A stretch of DNA of 64,000 nucleotides from JAOUEA01 sp963810945. Lineage in GTDB: Bacteria > Actinomycetota > UBA4738 > HRBIN12. The notes below the pieces were generated by a model, which did not search any database, had not been told where the DNA came from, and saw nothing but the letters and a program-made list of their open reading frames with translations. How positions within the stretch are numbered: the first letter of the stretch is position 1; each line of letters begins with the position of its first letter. Location of the stretch: the NCBI GenBank assembly GCA_963810945.1, contig CAWEPI010000008.1:372001-436000 (forward strand), in the 5' to 3' direction. Below, in pieces: positions 16,076 through 24,649 of the stretch. The position numbers and the translations under genes were made by a program.

Positions 16076-16642
16076 ATGGCACGCGTGCGATGCGCATGGG
16101 TGGAGGGCTCCGCAGATCCGAAGATGGTCGCCTATCACGACGAGGAGTGGGGCACGCCCTCGCGCGACGACCGGCATCTGTTCGAGATGCTCGTGCTGGA
16201 GGGCGCGCAGGCGGGGCTGTCGTGGAAGACCATCCTCGACAAGCGCGAGGGGTACGTCCACGCCTTCGCCGGATTCGATCCCGCCAAGGTCGCGCGCTTC
16301 ACCCCCGCCAAGGTCGCGCGTCTCCTGCAGGACCCGCGCATCGTGCGCAACCGGTTGAAGGTGGAATCCGCCGTCGCCAACGCCCAGGCGGTCTTGCGCG
16401 TCCAGGCCGACCTCGGCTCGCTGAGCCGATACCTGTGGGGCTTCGTGGGGGACGAGCCCCAGGTGAACGCCTTCACGGGGATCGGGCAGATCCCGTCGGA
16501 GACGGAGGAGTCCCGCGCCATGAGCAAGGACCTGAAGCGCCGGGGCTTCCGGTTCGTCGGTCCGACCGTGTGCTACGCGTTCATGCAAGCAACGGGTCTC
16601 GTCAACGATCACGAGACCCGTTGCTTCCGCTATCCGCGTTGA
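16076..16642 (+). CDS. tag: DNA-3-methyladenine glycosylase I
   Basis: 188 residues. It excises 3-methyladenine from alkylated DNA as the first step of base excision repair. The family signature is complete: RCAWVEGSADPKMVAYHDEEWG at the N-terminus with zinc-site Cys and His, LFEMLVLEGAQAGLSWKTIL with the helix-hairpin-helix lead, SRYLWGFVG, SKDLKRRGFRFVGPTVCYAF and NDHETRCFR with the second His/Cys zinc pair. ATG 16076 is used; GTG 16067 in the same frame is possible. It is divergent from padR. The coding sequence ends 8 bp before the convergent secreted protein. Confidence 0.95.
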   Translation: MARVRCAWVEGSADPKMVAYHDEEWGTPSRDDRHLFEMLVLEGAQAGLSWKTILDKREGYVHAFAGFDPAKVARFTPAKVARLLQDPRIVRNRLKVESAVANAQAVLRVQADLGSLSRYLWGFVGDEPQVNAFTGIGQIPSETEESRAMSKDLKRRGFRFVGPTVCYAFMQATGLVNDHETRCFRYPR

Positions 16643-16649
16643 AGGACCC

Positions 16650-17051
16650 TCAGATGGAGGCTCGCCCCACGCAGGTCTCGCCCGAGTGCGTGTTCGTGGC
16701 GCGGGCCACGAATGCATCGCGGCCGGCCGCGTCGTGGGCCAGCTTCGCGAACGTGAAGGATCCGCTCGGAGCGCCCGTGGTCCGCCGGCCGCTCGCGATC
16801 CGCGTTCCGTTCTCGGCGAGCCGGACGCGCCAGACCTGTCCCGTCACGTTCTGATCGACCTCGAACTCCACCTCGATCCCCCTGTCCTCGGTCTTGAGCT
16901 TGAGCTTCCAGTGGCTCGATCCGCTGCACGCGCCGCTCTTGATGACGCGCGGGCCGTGTGCGCCGTGCGCGGCCCGCGCCGCAGGCGCGAACGCGATCAG
17001 CGAGGCGGCCACGGTGGCGGCGGTCATGAGCCGCACCAGATTGGTCTTCAT
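16650..17051 (-). CDS. Small secreted protein of unknown function
   Basis: 133 residues from ATG 17051, which has GGAGGG seven bases upstream. Residues 1-27 are a signal peptide (MKTNLVRLMTAATVAASLIA... cut near ARA|AHG). The mature domain of ~105 residues holds two cysteines (SGACSGSS and GETCVG), probably one disulfide, and alternating beta-strand patterns (WKLKLKTEDRGIEVEFEVDQ, QVWRVRLAENGTRIASG, SGSFTFAKLAHDAAG), suggesting an immunoglobulin-like or beta-sandwich fold. Similar short secreted proteins occur in Actinomycetota without a known role. Confidence 0.75.
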   Translation of the reverse strand: MKTNLVRLMTAATVAASLIAFAPAARAAHGAHGPRVIKSGACSGSSHWKLKLKTEDRGIEVEFEVDQNVTGQVWRVRLAENGTRIASGRRTTGAPSGSFTFAKLAHDAAGRDAFVARATNTHSGETCVGRASI

Positions 17052-17123
17052 GGAGCTCCCTCCTTCAGATGCACGACGTCCGTGCATGTCGGGAGTAGTA
17101 CGGGAGGCCTGACGTCCGCGCTC

Positions 17124-17945
17124 TCAGGACGCAGACAACGTTGGGTTAAGGGCGGGTGAAGCGGCCTCGCGCCGGCGGATCCGCCACACCATCACCAACC
17201 CGCCGGCGATCATCGCCAGGCAGAGGTACTGGGCGCCCGTCAGTCCGCCGACGCGCTCGTCGTACGCGCGCAGGAAGTCCGTCAGGAACCGCTGCGTGCC
17301 GTACCAGAGCAGGAACGTGGCGGTCATCACACCCTCGGGTGCGTGGCGGCGCGCCAACCAGAACAGGAGCGCCGCGAGCGGCGCGAGCAGCAGGATCTCG
17401 TAGAGCGCCGTGTTGTGGACCACGGTGCCGACGACGATCGGACCCTCGCGGGTCACACCGCCCAGGTACTTCACCCCCAAGAAGAACGTCGTCGTGTGGC
17501 CGAGGTGTTCGCCCACCGAGTAGCACCCGATCCGCCCGATCATGAGGCCCGGCACCAGTCCCAGCACGATCCCGTCCGTGAGCAGGAGCCCGCGGACCTC
17601 GGGGTGCTTGCGGAGCCAGAGCACGATCACGACGATCGAGATCAGGAACGCACCGGAGAATTGGAGACCCCCCTGCCAGACGGCGAACGCGGACAAGGGG
17701 TGGTCCGAGAAGTCGGAGAGGTGGGTGAGCACGTAGAGCACGCGCGATCCGATGATCCCGTAGATCACGACGCGCCAGGCGAGCGAGGCGAGCGCGTCCG
17801 GATCGAGCCCCCGCCGACGCGCGAACCGCAGGAATACCCACGTGCCGACCAGGATCCCGATGGCCACGAACACGCCGAACACGTGGATCGGGATGGGTCC
17901 CAGGTCGACGACGGGGAAGGTCCGGTACGGGATCGCGGCGAGCAC
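17124..17945 (-). CDS. lgt: Prolipoprotein diacylglyceryl transferase-like protein (divergent)
   Basis: 273 residues with about seven membrane segments. The opening IPYRTFPVVDLGPIPIHVFGVFVAIGI, the loop WQGGLQFSGAFL, MIGRIGCYSVGEHLGH and the C-terminal ATFLLWYGTQRFLTDFLR match Lgt, which moves diacylglycerol from phosphatidylglycerol to lipobox cysteines. Two standard features differ: the HGG loop that carries a catalytic His in E. coli reads FSGA, and the RxGNFxNxE signature reads RIGCYSVGE (the first Arg is kept). This may be a variant Lgt or a paralogue. GTG 17945 is the only start near the conserved N-terminus, with GGAGG almost touching it. Other lipoprotein genes in the window need an Lgt. 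Confidence 0.8.
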   Translation of the reverse strand: MLAAIPYRTFPVVDLGPIPIHVFGVFVAIGILVGTWVFLRFARRRGLDPDALASLAWRVVIYGIIGSRVLYVLTHLSDFSDHPLSAFAVWQGGLQFSGAFLISIVVIVLWLRKHPEVRGLLLTDGIVLGLVPGLMIGRIGCYSVGEHLGHTTTFFLGVKYLGGVTREGPIVVGTVVHNTALYEILLLAPLAALLFWLARRHAPEGVMTATFLLWYGTQRFLTDFLRAYDERVGGLTGAQYLCLAMIAGGLVMVWRIRRREAASPALNPTLSAS

Positions 17946-17996
17946 ACCTCCATGGTACGGACCGCGCCTCGGAGCGAGGCCGACTATCCTTCCGGT

Positions 17997-18088
17997 GGAG
18001 GCGTCAGGGTTCCTGGTGGGCCCCGCGGTCTTCAACACCGTAGTGGGGGCGCGAGCTCCCAGGCGGGTTCGATTCCCGTCCGCCTCCG
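17997..18088 (+). tRNA. selC: tRNA-Sec (anticodon UCA)
   Basis: 92 nt, folded by eye. Acceptor GGAGGCG pairs with CGCCTCC (7 bp; an eighth position is T opposite C). A 6-bp D stem, GGGTTC/GGGCCC, is longer than in ordinary tRNAs. Anticodon stem GCGGT/ACCGT encloses the loop CTTCAAC with TCA at 18032-18034. The long variable arm GGGGGC-GCGA-GCTCCC has 6 bp, and the T arm is GCGGG-TTCGATT-CCCGT. UCA anticodon, long D stem and long variable arm together identify a selenocysteine tRNA. G at 18088 is the discriminator; CCA is not encoded. A TATCCT -10-like hexamer lies at 17985-17990. It implies UGA recoding with SelA/SelB/SelD elsewhere in the genome. Confidence 0.92.
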
Positions 18089-18090
18089 CG

Positions 18091-20808
18091 ATGACCGACA
18101 CCGATGCCACCTATCCGGTCCACCGGGAGACCGACGTCGTCCTGCGCGACGGCAGCACCGTGCACATCCGTCCCGCGCGCGCCGAGGACCAGGAGCCGCT
18201 CGAGGACTACTTCATCGGCCTGTCGGACGAGAGCCGCCGCCTGCGCTTCTGGGGCGCCTCGGTGGACGTGCGGGAGCAGTCATCACGGGCGGTCAACATC
18301 GACTACGCGGATCACCTGACGCTCCTCGCGTTCGAGGGAGCGCAGAAGCCCCTCGTGGTGGGCGGCGCGCAATATATCCGCGAGCCCGGCAGCGCGCGCG
18401 CCGAGGTGGCGATGAGCACCGCCGACCACTTCCAGGGTCGCGGGCTGGCCTCCCTGTTGATCGCCCAACTCGCGCAGGCGGCGGACGAGCAAGGCATCCG
18501 GTTCTTCTTCGCCGAGGTGCTCCCGGAGAACCACAAGATGATCGACGTCTTCCGTCGCACCGGCTTCCCGGTGTCGATCCACGCGAAGCCGGGCGTCGTC
18601 GAGGTGGAGTTCCCGACGATCATCACCGACGCGACCGCCGAGCGCTACGGCGATCGCGAGCGGATCGCCGCCGCGAACGCGGTCCGCACCTTCCTCCAGC
18701 CCTCGTCGATCGCGGTGATCGGGGCATCACGCGACCCGGCGACGATCGGCGGCCGGCTCCTGAAGAACCTCCTCGGTCAGCCGTTCTCCGGCGTGGTGTA
18801 TCCGGTGAACCCCACGGCGGATCACGTGCAGGCCGTGCCGGCGTTCGCCTCGGTCACGGACATCCCCGACGAGGTGGATCTGGCGATCGTGGCGGTGCCC
18901 GCCGTCGGGGTCCTCGACGTCGCGCGGCAGTGCGCGGAGAAGGGCGTCAAGGGCCTCGTCGTGATCTCCGCCGGCTTCGGCGAGACCGACGACGCCGGAC
19001 GTGCGCGCCAGCACGAGCTCGTGGAGATCTGCCGGGCCACGGGGATGCGGCTGATCGGGCCCAACTGCATGGGCGTGATCAACACGGACCCCGAGGTGCG
19101 CATGAACGGCACCTTCGCCCAGGCATACCCGCCCGAGGGACACGTCGCCTTCATGTCGCAGTCCGGGGCGCTGGGGATCGCGGTGATCAACATGGCGACG
19201 GCGCTCGGGATGGGCCTGTCGTCGTTCGTCTCCGTGGGCAACAAGGCCGATATCTCCGGCAACGACCTGCTGTGCTACTGGGACGAGGATCCGAACACCG
19301 ACGTGGTGCTCCTGTACCTCGAGTCGTTCGGGAACCCGCGGCGCTTCGGACAGCTCGCTCGTCAGATCGGCAGGCGCAAGCCGATCGTGGCGGTCAAGAG
19401 CGGTCGCAGCGCCGCGGGGCAGCGAGCCGCGAGCTCGCACACGGGGGCGCTGCTCTCCTCGTCGGACACCACGGTGGACGCCCTCTTCCGTCAGTACGGC
19501 GTGATCCGTACCGACACGCTCGAGGAGATGTTCGATGTCGCCACCCTCCTGGTGAACCAACCGGTCCCGACGGGGCGCAACGTGGCGATCGTCACGAACG
19601 CGGGCGGCCTCGCGATCCAGTGCGCCGATACCTGCGAAGCGCGCGGGCTACACGTGCCCGAGCTCGCGGAGTCCACCGTCGCCGAGCTCCGGACCTTCCT
19701 CCCACCGGCCGCGGGTGTCTCCAACCCGGTGGACATGATCGCGTCGGCCTCCGGCGAGGATTACGGACACACGATCCGCACGGTGGCCGAGGATCCGAGC
19801 GTCGACGCGTTGATCGTGATCTACATCCCGCCGATCGAGGCCGACGCGCCGGACATCGCGCGGCATATGGTGGAGGCGATCGGCGCGCTCGACGGACGGA
19901 TCCCCGTCCTCACGTGCTTCATGTCCTCCCGCGGCCTCCCCGAGGGGCTCTCGGCCCCGGGCGTCCGCATCCCCTCGTATCCCTTCCCCGAGCAGGCTGC
20001 GATCGCGCTCGCCCACGCGGCGGACCTCGGAACCTGGCGCGAGAAGCCCGAGGGCACGGTGCCGGAGTTCCCGGGGATCCGCGAGGACGAGGCGACCGCG
20101 GTCATCGCGACCGCGCTCGAGCGCGGTGAGGGATGGCTGGAGCCGCAGGAGATCGACCACCTCTTCTCGTGCTACGGCATCCCGACCGCTCGCGAGGAGC
20201 AGGTGCGCACGCCCGAGGAGGCCGCGGAGGCCGCGACGGGCTTCCACGGGAAGGTGGCGTTGAAGGCCGTCGGCCCGCTCCACAAGACCGAGAGCGGCGC
20301 CGTGGCGCTCGGCCTCGACGCCACAGAGGTGGCCGCGGAGGCGGAGGCGATGCGCGCCCGCGTGGTGGCGGCGGGCGAGCCGTTCGAGGGCTTCCTCCTG
20401 CAGGAGATGCTCTCCGGCGGCGTGGAGATGCTCGTGGGTATGGCCGCCGACCCGGTGTTCGGGCCGATCGTGGCGGCCGGCGCCGGAGGCGTCATGGTCG
20501 AGCTCACGCGCGACGTCGCCATCCGGGTGGCTCCGCTCACCGACCTCGACGCGAGCGAGATGATCCACGCGCTCACCAGCTTCCCGTTGCTGGACGGGTT
20601 CCGCGGCGACGCGCCCAAGGACGTCCACGCCCTCGAGGACATCGTGCTCAGGGTCTCGGCGCTCGCGGCCGAGCATCCGGCCATCGTGGAGATGGACTGC
20701 AACCCGGTCATCGTGTTGGAGCGAGGCGCGGCCGTGGTGGACGCGCGCGTCCGCGTGCGCGAGCCCAGGCCCGAGCCCCCGTTCGCCGCTCGCACGTCCG
20801 GCGGCTAG
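18091..20808 (+). CDS. GNAT acetyltransferase fused to ADP-forming acyl-CoA ligase (Pat/AcdA-type)
   Basis: 905 residues. Residues 20-185 are a GNAT domain (TVHIRPARAEDQEPL, QGRGLASLLIAQLAQ, VLPENHKMIDVFRRTGFPV). Residues 205-660 are the CoA-binding and ligase subdomains (SSIAVIGASRDPATIGG, VYPVNPTA, GPNCMGVINTDP, FMSQSGALG, the phospho-His loop SSHTGALLSS, VTNAGGLAIQ). Residues 680-895 are the ATP-grasp-5 part (VALKAVGPLHKTESGAVALG, VMVELTRDVAIRVAPL). Such fusions act as protein lysine acetyltransferases or acyl-CoA synthetases (ADP-forming). The GNAT domain is N-terminal, the reverse of the E. coli PatZ order. The ATG lies two bases after the tRNA-Sec end with no room for a ribosome-binding site, so the processed message would be leaderless. 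Confidence 0.92.
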   Translation: MTDTDATYPVHRETDVVLRDGSTVHIRPARAEDQEPLEDYFIGLSDESRRLRFWGASVDVREQSSRAVNIDYADHLTLLAFEGAQKPLVVGGAQYIREPGSARAEVAMSTADHFQGRGLASLLIAQLAQAADEQGIRFFFAEVLPENHKMIDVFRRTGFPVSIHAKPGVVEVEFPTIITDATAERYGDRERIAAANAVRTFLQPSSIAVIGASRDPATIGGRLLKNLLGQPFSGVVYPVNPTADHVQAVPAFASVTDIPDEVDLAIVAVPAVGVLDVARQCAEKGVKGLVVISAGFGETDDAGRARQHELVEICRATGMRLIGPNCMGVINTDPEVRMNGTFAQAYPPEGHVAFMSQSGALGIAVINMATALGMGLSSFVSVGNKADISGNDLLCYWDEDPNTDVVLLYLESFGNPRRFGQLARQIGRRKPIVAVKSGRSAAGQRAASSHTGALLSSSDTTVDALFRQYGVIRTDTLEEMFDVATLLVNQPVPTGRNVAIVTNAGGLAIQCADTCEARGLHVPELAESTVAELRTFLPPAAGVSNPVDMIASASGEDYGHTIRTVAEDPSVDALIVIYIPPIEADAPDIARHMVEAIGALDGRIPVLTCFMSSRGLPEGLSAPGVRIPSYPFPEQAAIALAHAADLGTWREKPEGTVPEFPGIREDEATAVIATALERGEGWLEPQEIDHLFSCYGIPTAREEQVRTPEEAAEAATGFHGKVALKAVGPLHKTESGAVALGLDATEVAAEAEAMRARVVAAGEPFEGFLLQEMLSGGVEMLVGMAADPVFGPIVAAGAGGVMVELTRDVAIRVAPLTDLDASEMIHALTSFPLLDGFRGDAPKDVHALEDIVLRVSALAAEHPAIVEMDCNPVIVLERGAAVVDARVRVREPRPEPPFAARTSGG

Positions 20809-20818
20809 CATCGATGGC

Positions 20819-21160
20819 ATGAGCAGGAGACCCTCCCCCGCGCACCGATTCGACATGGCCCGTTTCAAGGAGCTGGCCGAGCATGTCAACATGACGGTCG
20901 ACGAGTTCCTGATGTTCCTGGACTCACCGCCGGGGCGCCGACTACGCCAGGTCGTGGCGACCGGACTGATCGTGTCCGTGCCCTTCGTGATGCGCATCCC
21001 GGGCCTGCGCCGCTCCCCGATCGGTCGCGCGATCGAGCTCGTGGGCGGCGCCGCCCTCGTGATGCGCCTCGCCGAGGCGATCCGCGACTGGGAGCGCTCC
21101 GAAGCCGCCAAGCATGGGGCCGGCCGCGGCCCGGTGATCGACGTCCCGCCCGCGTCCTGA
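20819..21160 (+). CDS. Small protein with one hydrophobic segment, unknown function
   Basis: 113 residues starting 10 bp after the ligase gene and probably cotranscribed. A charged N-terminal helix (HRFDMARFKELAEHVNMTVDEFLMFLDSPPGRRLRQ) is followed by a hydrophobic stretch (VVATGLIVSVPFVMRIPGL) and an amphipathic helix (GGAALVMRLAEAIRDWERSE). It may sit at the membrane. I recognise no family. Confidence 0.65.
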   Translation: MSRRPSPAHRFDMARFKELAEHVNMTVDEFLMFLDSPPGRRLRQVVATGLIVSVPFVMRIPGLRRSPIGRAIELVGGAALVMRLAEAIRDWERSEAAKHGAGRGPVIDVPPAS

Positions 21161-21208
21161 CCACCATCCGTTCACGTCGCGGACACCCGTTCGTGGGAGC
21201 ATGGGTCG

Positions 21209-22769
21209 ATGAGCGCGGTGCTGTATCCAGCCCCCGACGACCGGCCGTTCGCCGTCGTGGACATCGGATCCAACTCCGGCCGCATGATCGTCTTCCGCCT
21301 CCGCGACGGTGAGCACCTCGATATCATCGAAGACGCTCGTGCCCCCCTACGGCTGGCGCGGGACCTCCGCGATTCGGACACCCTCGGTCCGGAAGCCATC
21401 GAACGCACCTTGGAGGCCCTCCGCGATTTCAAGGCGGTCGCGCGGGGAGCCGGGGCCGCGCACATGATCGCGGTGGCGACGGCCGCGGTGCGGGACGCCG
21501 CGGACGGGGACGAGCTCGTTGGGCGCGCGCAACACCTGGGGGTGCCGCTCCAGGTGATCGACGGCGACCACGAGGCACGGCTCGGCTTCTTCGGTGCGGT
21601 GCACGATCTCCCCGTGACGAGCGGGCTCACGATGGACGTGGGCGGCGGGAGCGTCGAGCTGGTGCGCTTCCGCGACCGACGGCTCGAGCGCGCGTGGTCG
21701 ATGCAGCTCGGCTCCCTGCGCATGAGCGACCGATTCCTCGAGTCGGATCCGCCCGCCGCGGCGGAGCTCAAGGCGCTCCGCAGGTTCGTCTCCTCGGCGT
21801 TCACCGATGCCGGGATCACGGAGCTCGGGGAGGCCGAAGACCTCGTCGGCATCGGGGGCACCGTCCGGAACCTCGCCAAGGTCGATCTGAAGCGCGCGGA
21901 CTATCCCCTGCCGCTGCTGCACGGCTACTTCCTGAAGGAGCGACGCCTCGACGCGCTGATCGACGAGATGGCGGGACGCTCGATGAAGCGGCTCGGGCAG
22001 ATGCCCGGGCTCAACCCGGACCGCGCCGACACGATCGTGGGCGGCGCACTCGTGGTGCGCGGTGTGATGCAGCACGTCGGCGCCGGGAAGGTCGTCGTGT
22101 CGAGCCGAGGGCTGCGCGAGGGCCTCGCGCTCGCGACCGGGGGGGCGGGGGCGATCCCGTCGCCCCACTGGGTGCGCACGATCTCCGTCGCGACGCTCGC
22201 GGCGCGGTTCGCCACGTGGGACCCGGCGCTGGCGGACCGCCGCGCCGCGCTCGCGTCCCAGCTGCACGCGGCGCTCGACCCGGGAGCGTCACAGGGGATC
22301 GCGGAGATGCTCGAGTCACGCCGCCACGCTCCTCGACGTGGGACGCGCGATCGACTACTACGACCGGTTCGAACACGCCGCGATGATGGTGACCGCCGCC
22401 GACCTCGCGGGGTTCACGCACGCGGATCTCGGGGCGCTCACGGCGATCCTGCGCCAGGCCGACGACGACACGCACCTCGGGCCCTACGGTCGCATGATCG
22501 ATCCCGACGACCGGCAGGCCGTCTTGAAGGCGGCCGCGGCGCTCACGCTCGCCGACGAACTGAACCGGCGGATCCCGCCGGGCGCCCCCGCGCCGCTCTC
22601 CTGCAACTGGCTGCGGAGCGGTTTCGAGGTCGTGGCACCCGTCCCGCCGGGCTGGCACCCGCGCGGCATCGCCACCCGTTTCCGCAAGGTGTTCGGGCAG
22701 CCGCTGATGGTCGTGGCCAACGAGACGGCCACGGACGAGACCCTCGCCCCGGTGGCCGCCCCCGATTAG
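21209..22769 (+). CDS. Ppx/GppA-family phosphatase, one frame change near 22320
   Basis: The first frame carries the ASKHA-type Ppx/GppA domain: FAVVDIGSNSGRMIVFRL, LRDFKAVARGAG, IAVATAAVRDA, LQVIDGDHEARLGFFG, TMDVGGGSVELV and LVGIGGTVRNLAK. The second frame (from about 22320) gives the helical HD-like C-terminal part: HAATLLDVGRAIDYYDRFEHA, LTAILRQADDDTH, LTLADELNRRIP. Removing one base near 22318 joins them into ~519 residues. These enzymes hydrolyse polyphosphate or the 5' phosphate of pppGpp in the cytosol; which one is used here is not clear. It opposes the PPK2 encoded at 6545-7447. Confidence 0.82.
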
Positions 22770-22799
22770 GATGCCCCCGCGAGGAAGGGGGGTCTATCG

Positions 22800-23645
22800 G
22801 TGACGCAGAGCGTGTTCATCTCCGTCGACATGGAGGGGATCGGCGGGATCACGACGTATCGGCAGACCTCGCGCGGCTCGGACGACTACCCCTGGGCTCG
22901 GGAGCTGATGACCGAAGAGGCGAACGCGGCCGTCGCCGGGGCCTTCGACGGCGGGGCCGATGCGGTCGTGGTGAGCGACTCGCACGGCGACATGGGGAAC
23001 CTGCTCCCCCACCTGCTCGATGCGCGCGCCGACCTCGTCCAGGGCACGCCCAAGGTCCCCCTCAGCATGATGACCGGCATCGACGAGGGCTTCGCGATGG
23101 CCGCGTTCGTCGGCTACCACGCCGGCGCCGGAACGCCGGCCGCGATCCTCGATCACACGTACACGGGGTTCATGTCCGACGTGCGCGTGAACGGCGCGTC
23201 GTGGAACGAGACCCATCTCAACGCCGCGCTCGCCGGCACCTTCGGCGTGCCGGTGGGCCTCGTGGCCGGCGATCACGCGTGCTGCGACCAGGCGCGTTCC
23301 GTGTTGCCCTGGGTGCACACCGTCGCCGTGAAGCAGGGCATCGGCAACCGCGTGGGGCGCTCGTGGTCGCCCGAACGTGCGCGCGCCGCGATCCGCACAG
23401 AGGTCGCGGCGGCGGTGGGCGGGCTGGTGGACCTGGAGCCGTTCCGGCCGCCCGGTCCGTTCACCCTCGAGATCGACGTGATCGGCACGGTCGTGGCCGA
23501 TATCTGCGCGCTCGCGCCGGGGACGGAGCGGCCCGCACCGCGGACATTACGGTTCGCGGACGACGACTTCAGGACGATCTACCGCTGCCTGCTCACGTGG
23601 ATGAAGCTCGGGCAGACCGTGTCTCCGGCGTACCCCGTGGACTGA
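22800..23645 (+). CDS. M55-family zinc D-aminopeptidase (DppA-like)
   Basis: 281 residues from GTG 22800, with a purine-rich run (AGGAAGGGGGG) about 8-16 bases upstream. The family core is plain: SVFISVDMEGIGGITTY (metal-binding DxE), ADAVVVSDSHGDMGNLL, VPLSMMTG, AAFVGYHAGAGTPAAILDHTYTG, NGASWNETHLNAALAGTFGVPVGLVAGDH and VKQGIGNRVGRSWSPERARAAI. DppA-type enzymes assemble into a decameric ring and cut D-amino-acid dipeptides such as D-Ala-D-Ala in the cytosol. It follows the Ppx/GppA gene by 30 bp and may share its transcript. A link to wall peptide recycling is plausible. Confidence 0.9.
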   Translation: MTQSVFISVDMEGIGGITTYRQTSRGSDDYPWARELMTEEANAAVAGAFDGGADAVVVSDSHGDMGNLLPHLLDARADLVQGTPKVPLSMMTGIDEGFAMAAFVGYHAGAGTPAAILDHTYTGFMSDVRVNGASWNETHLNAALAGTFGVPVGLVAGDHACCDQARSVLPWVHTVAVKQGIGNRVGRSWSPERARAAIRTEVAAAVGGLVDLEPFRPPGPFTLEIDVIGTVVADICALAPGTERPAPRTLRFADDDFRTIYRCLLTWMKLGQTVSPAYPVD

Positions 23646-23659
23646 TCCGGTTCGACGGT

Positions 23660-24649
23660 TCAACCCGCAGCCCTGCGGTTCATCGCCTCGATCGCCCCTA
23701 CGGCGAGGCGGGCGTGGAGATCGCGATCCACCTGCACGTCGGCGAACTCCAGGGCCAGCAGGACGGCGCCCACCACCGGCGGCGCCTCCAGCGTCACCGG
23801 ATACGCGAACCGGGCGGACCGCTTCACGGTGGCCTCGAGCGCCGCGCGCATGATGCGGCTGTCGGTCCGGAACATGTTGCCCGCGAGGACCAGCTCGAAC
23901 TCGGAGTCCTCCATCTGCAAGCGGCGCGCGACGTGACCCGCCAGGTCCCCCAGCGTGGAGCCGGCGTGCTCGAGCAGGCGACGCGCCACGAGATCGCCAC
24001 GCTCCGCGACCTCGATCACGGTGGGCGCGAACCGTCGCTGGTCCACGCTGCCGCGGGCCACTGCCTCGAGCAAGGCGATCGGCGTCGCGGTCTCCGTGAG
24101 CTCGCACATCCGCGTGCTGAGCTCCGTATGGGGGCCACGCCCCAGCTCCTGCGCCGCGACGGCGCCGACAGCGGCCTCGGAGATCTCGGACGCGCTGCTG
24201 TCGTCCCCGAACATCGGGCCGAGTCCGAAGGTGCGGAACGTCTCCCCCGCCGGGTTCCGACCGGCGACGACCGATCCCGTCCCGGCGAGGACGACCACGC
24301 CCCACGGATGATTGGTCCCCGCGCGCAGAGCCACGAACGAGTCGTTGAGGATCCGGCACACGCCCCCCATCCCCAGGGCATCGTGCACGCCACCCATCTT
24401 CTGTTCGTCGGAGGGGAAGTCGATCCCGGCGAGTCCGTAGACGGAGCAGACCACCTCGCTCGCCTCCGCGCCGGAGGCGAAGAGCGATTCGCGCACGGCG
24501 GCCTTCAACGCGGCCGCGGCGGCCTCGAACCCCGCGTCCTCCCAGTTCGACGCGCCGCTCATCCCGAAGCCCAGGATGGCGCCACCCGCATCCGCCAGGA
24601 CCGCGTGGGTCCCGGTGCCTCCTCCGTCGACGCCGAGCACGACGGTCAC
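23660..24649 (-). CDS. BadF/BadG-type ATPase, N-acetylhexosamine kinase-like
   Basis: 329 residues. ASKHA-fold kinase motifs: VVLGVDGGGTGTHAVLAD (phosphate-1), YGLAGIDFPSDE, ILNDSFVALRAGTNHPWGVVVLAGTGSVVAG (phosphate-2), TFGLGPMFGDDSSASEI, ELVLAGNMFRTD and PPVVGAVLLALEF. This branch of the BadF/BadG/BcrA/BcrD family holds eukaryotic-type N-acetylglucosamine kinase and its bacterial homologues rather than the radical-enzyme activators, because the CxxC iron-sulfur ligands are absent. It overlaps the oxidoreductase stop by four bases (GTGA) and is the last gene of the ROK-led transport operon. Sugar phosphorylation after ABC uptake is inferred. Confidence 0.85.
   Translation of the reverse strand: MTVVLGVDGGGTGTHAVLADAGGAILGFGMSGASNWEDAGFEAAAAALKAAVRESLFASGAEASEVVCSVYGLAGIDFPSDEQKMGGVHDALGMGGVCRILNDSFVALRAGTNHPWGVVVLAGTGSVVAGRNPAGETFRTFGLGPMFGDDSSASEISEAAVGAVAAQELGRGPHTELSTRMCELTETATPIALLEAVARGSVDQRRFAPTVIEVAERGDLVARRLLEHAGSTLGDLAGHVARRLQMEDSEFELVLAGNMFRTDSRIMRAALEATVKRSARFAYPVTLEAPPVVGAVLLALEFADVQVDRDLHARLAVGAIEAMNRRAAG

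Noticed and set aside
17343..20129. A 928-codon open frame on the plus strand overlapping Lgt, the tRNA and the ligase
   Set aside because: It crosses the tRNA, is Arg/Gly/Asp-rich and lies out of frame with the well-supported ligase.
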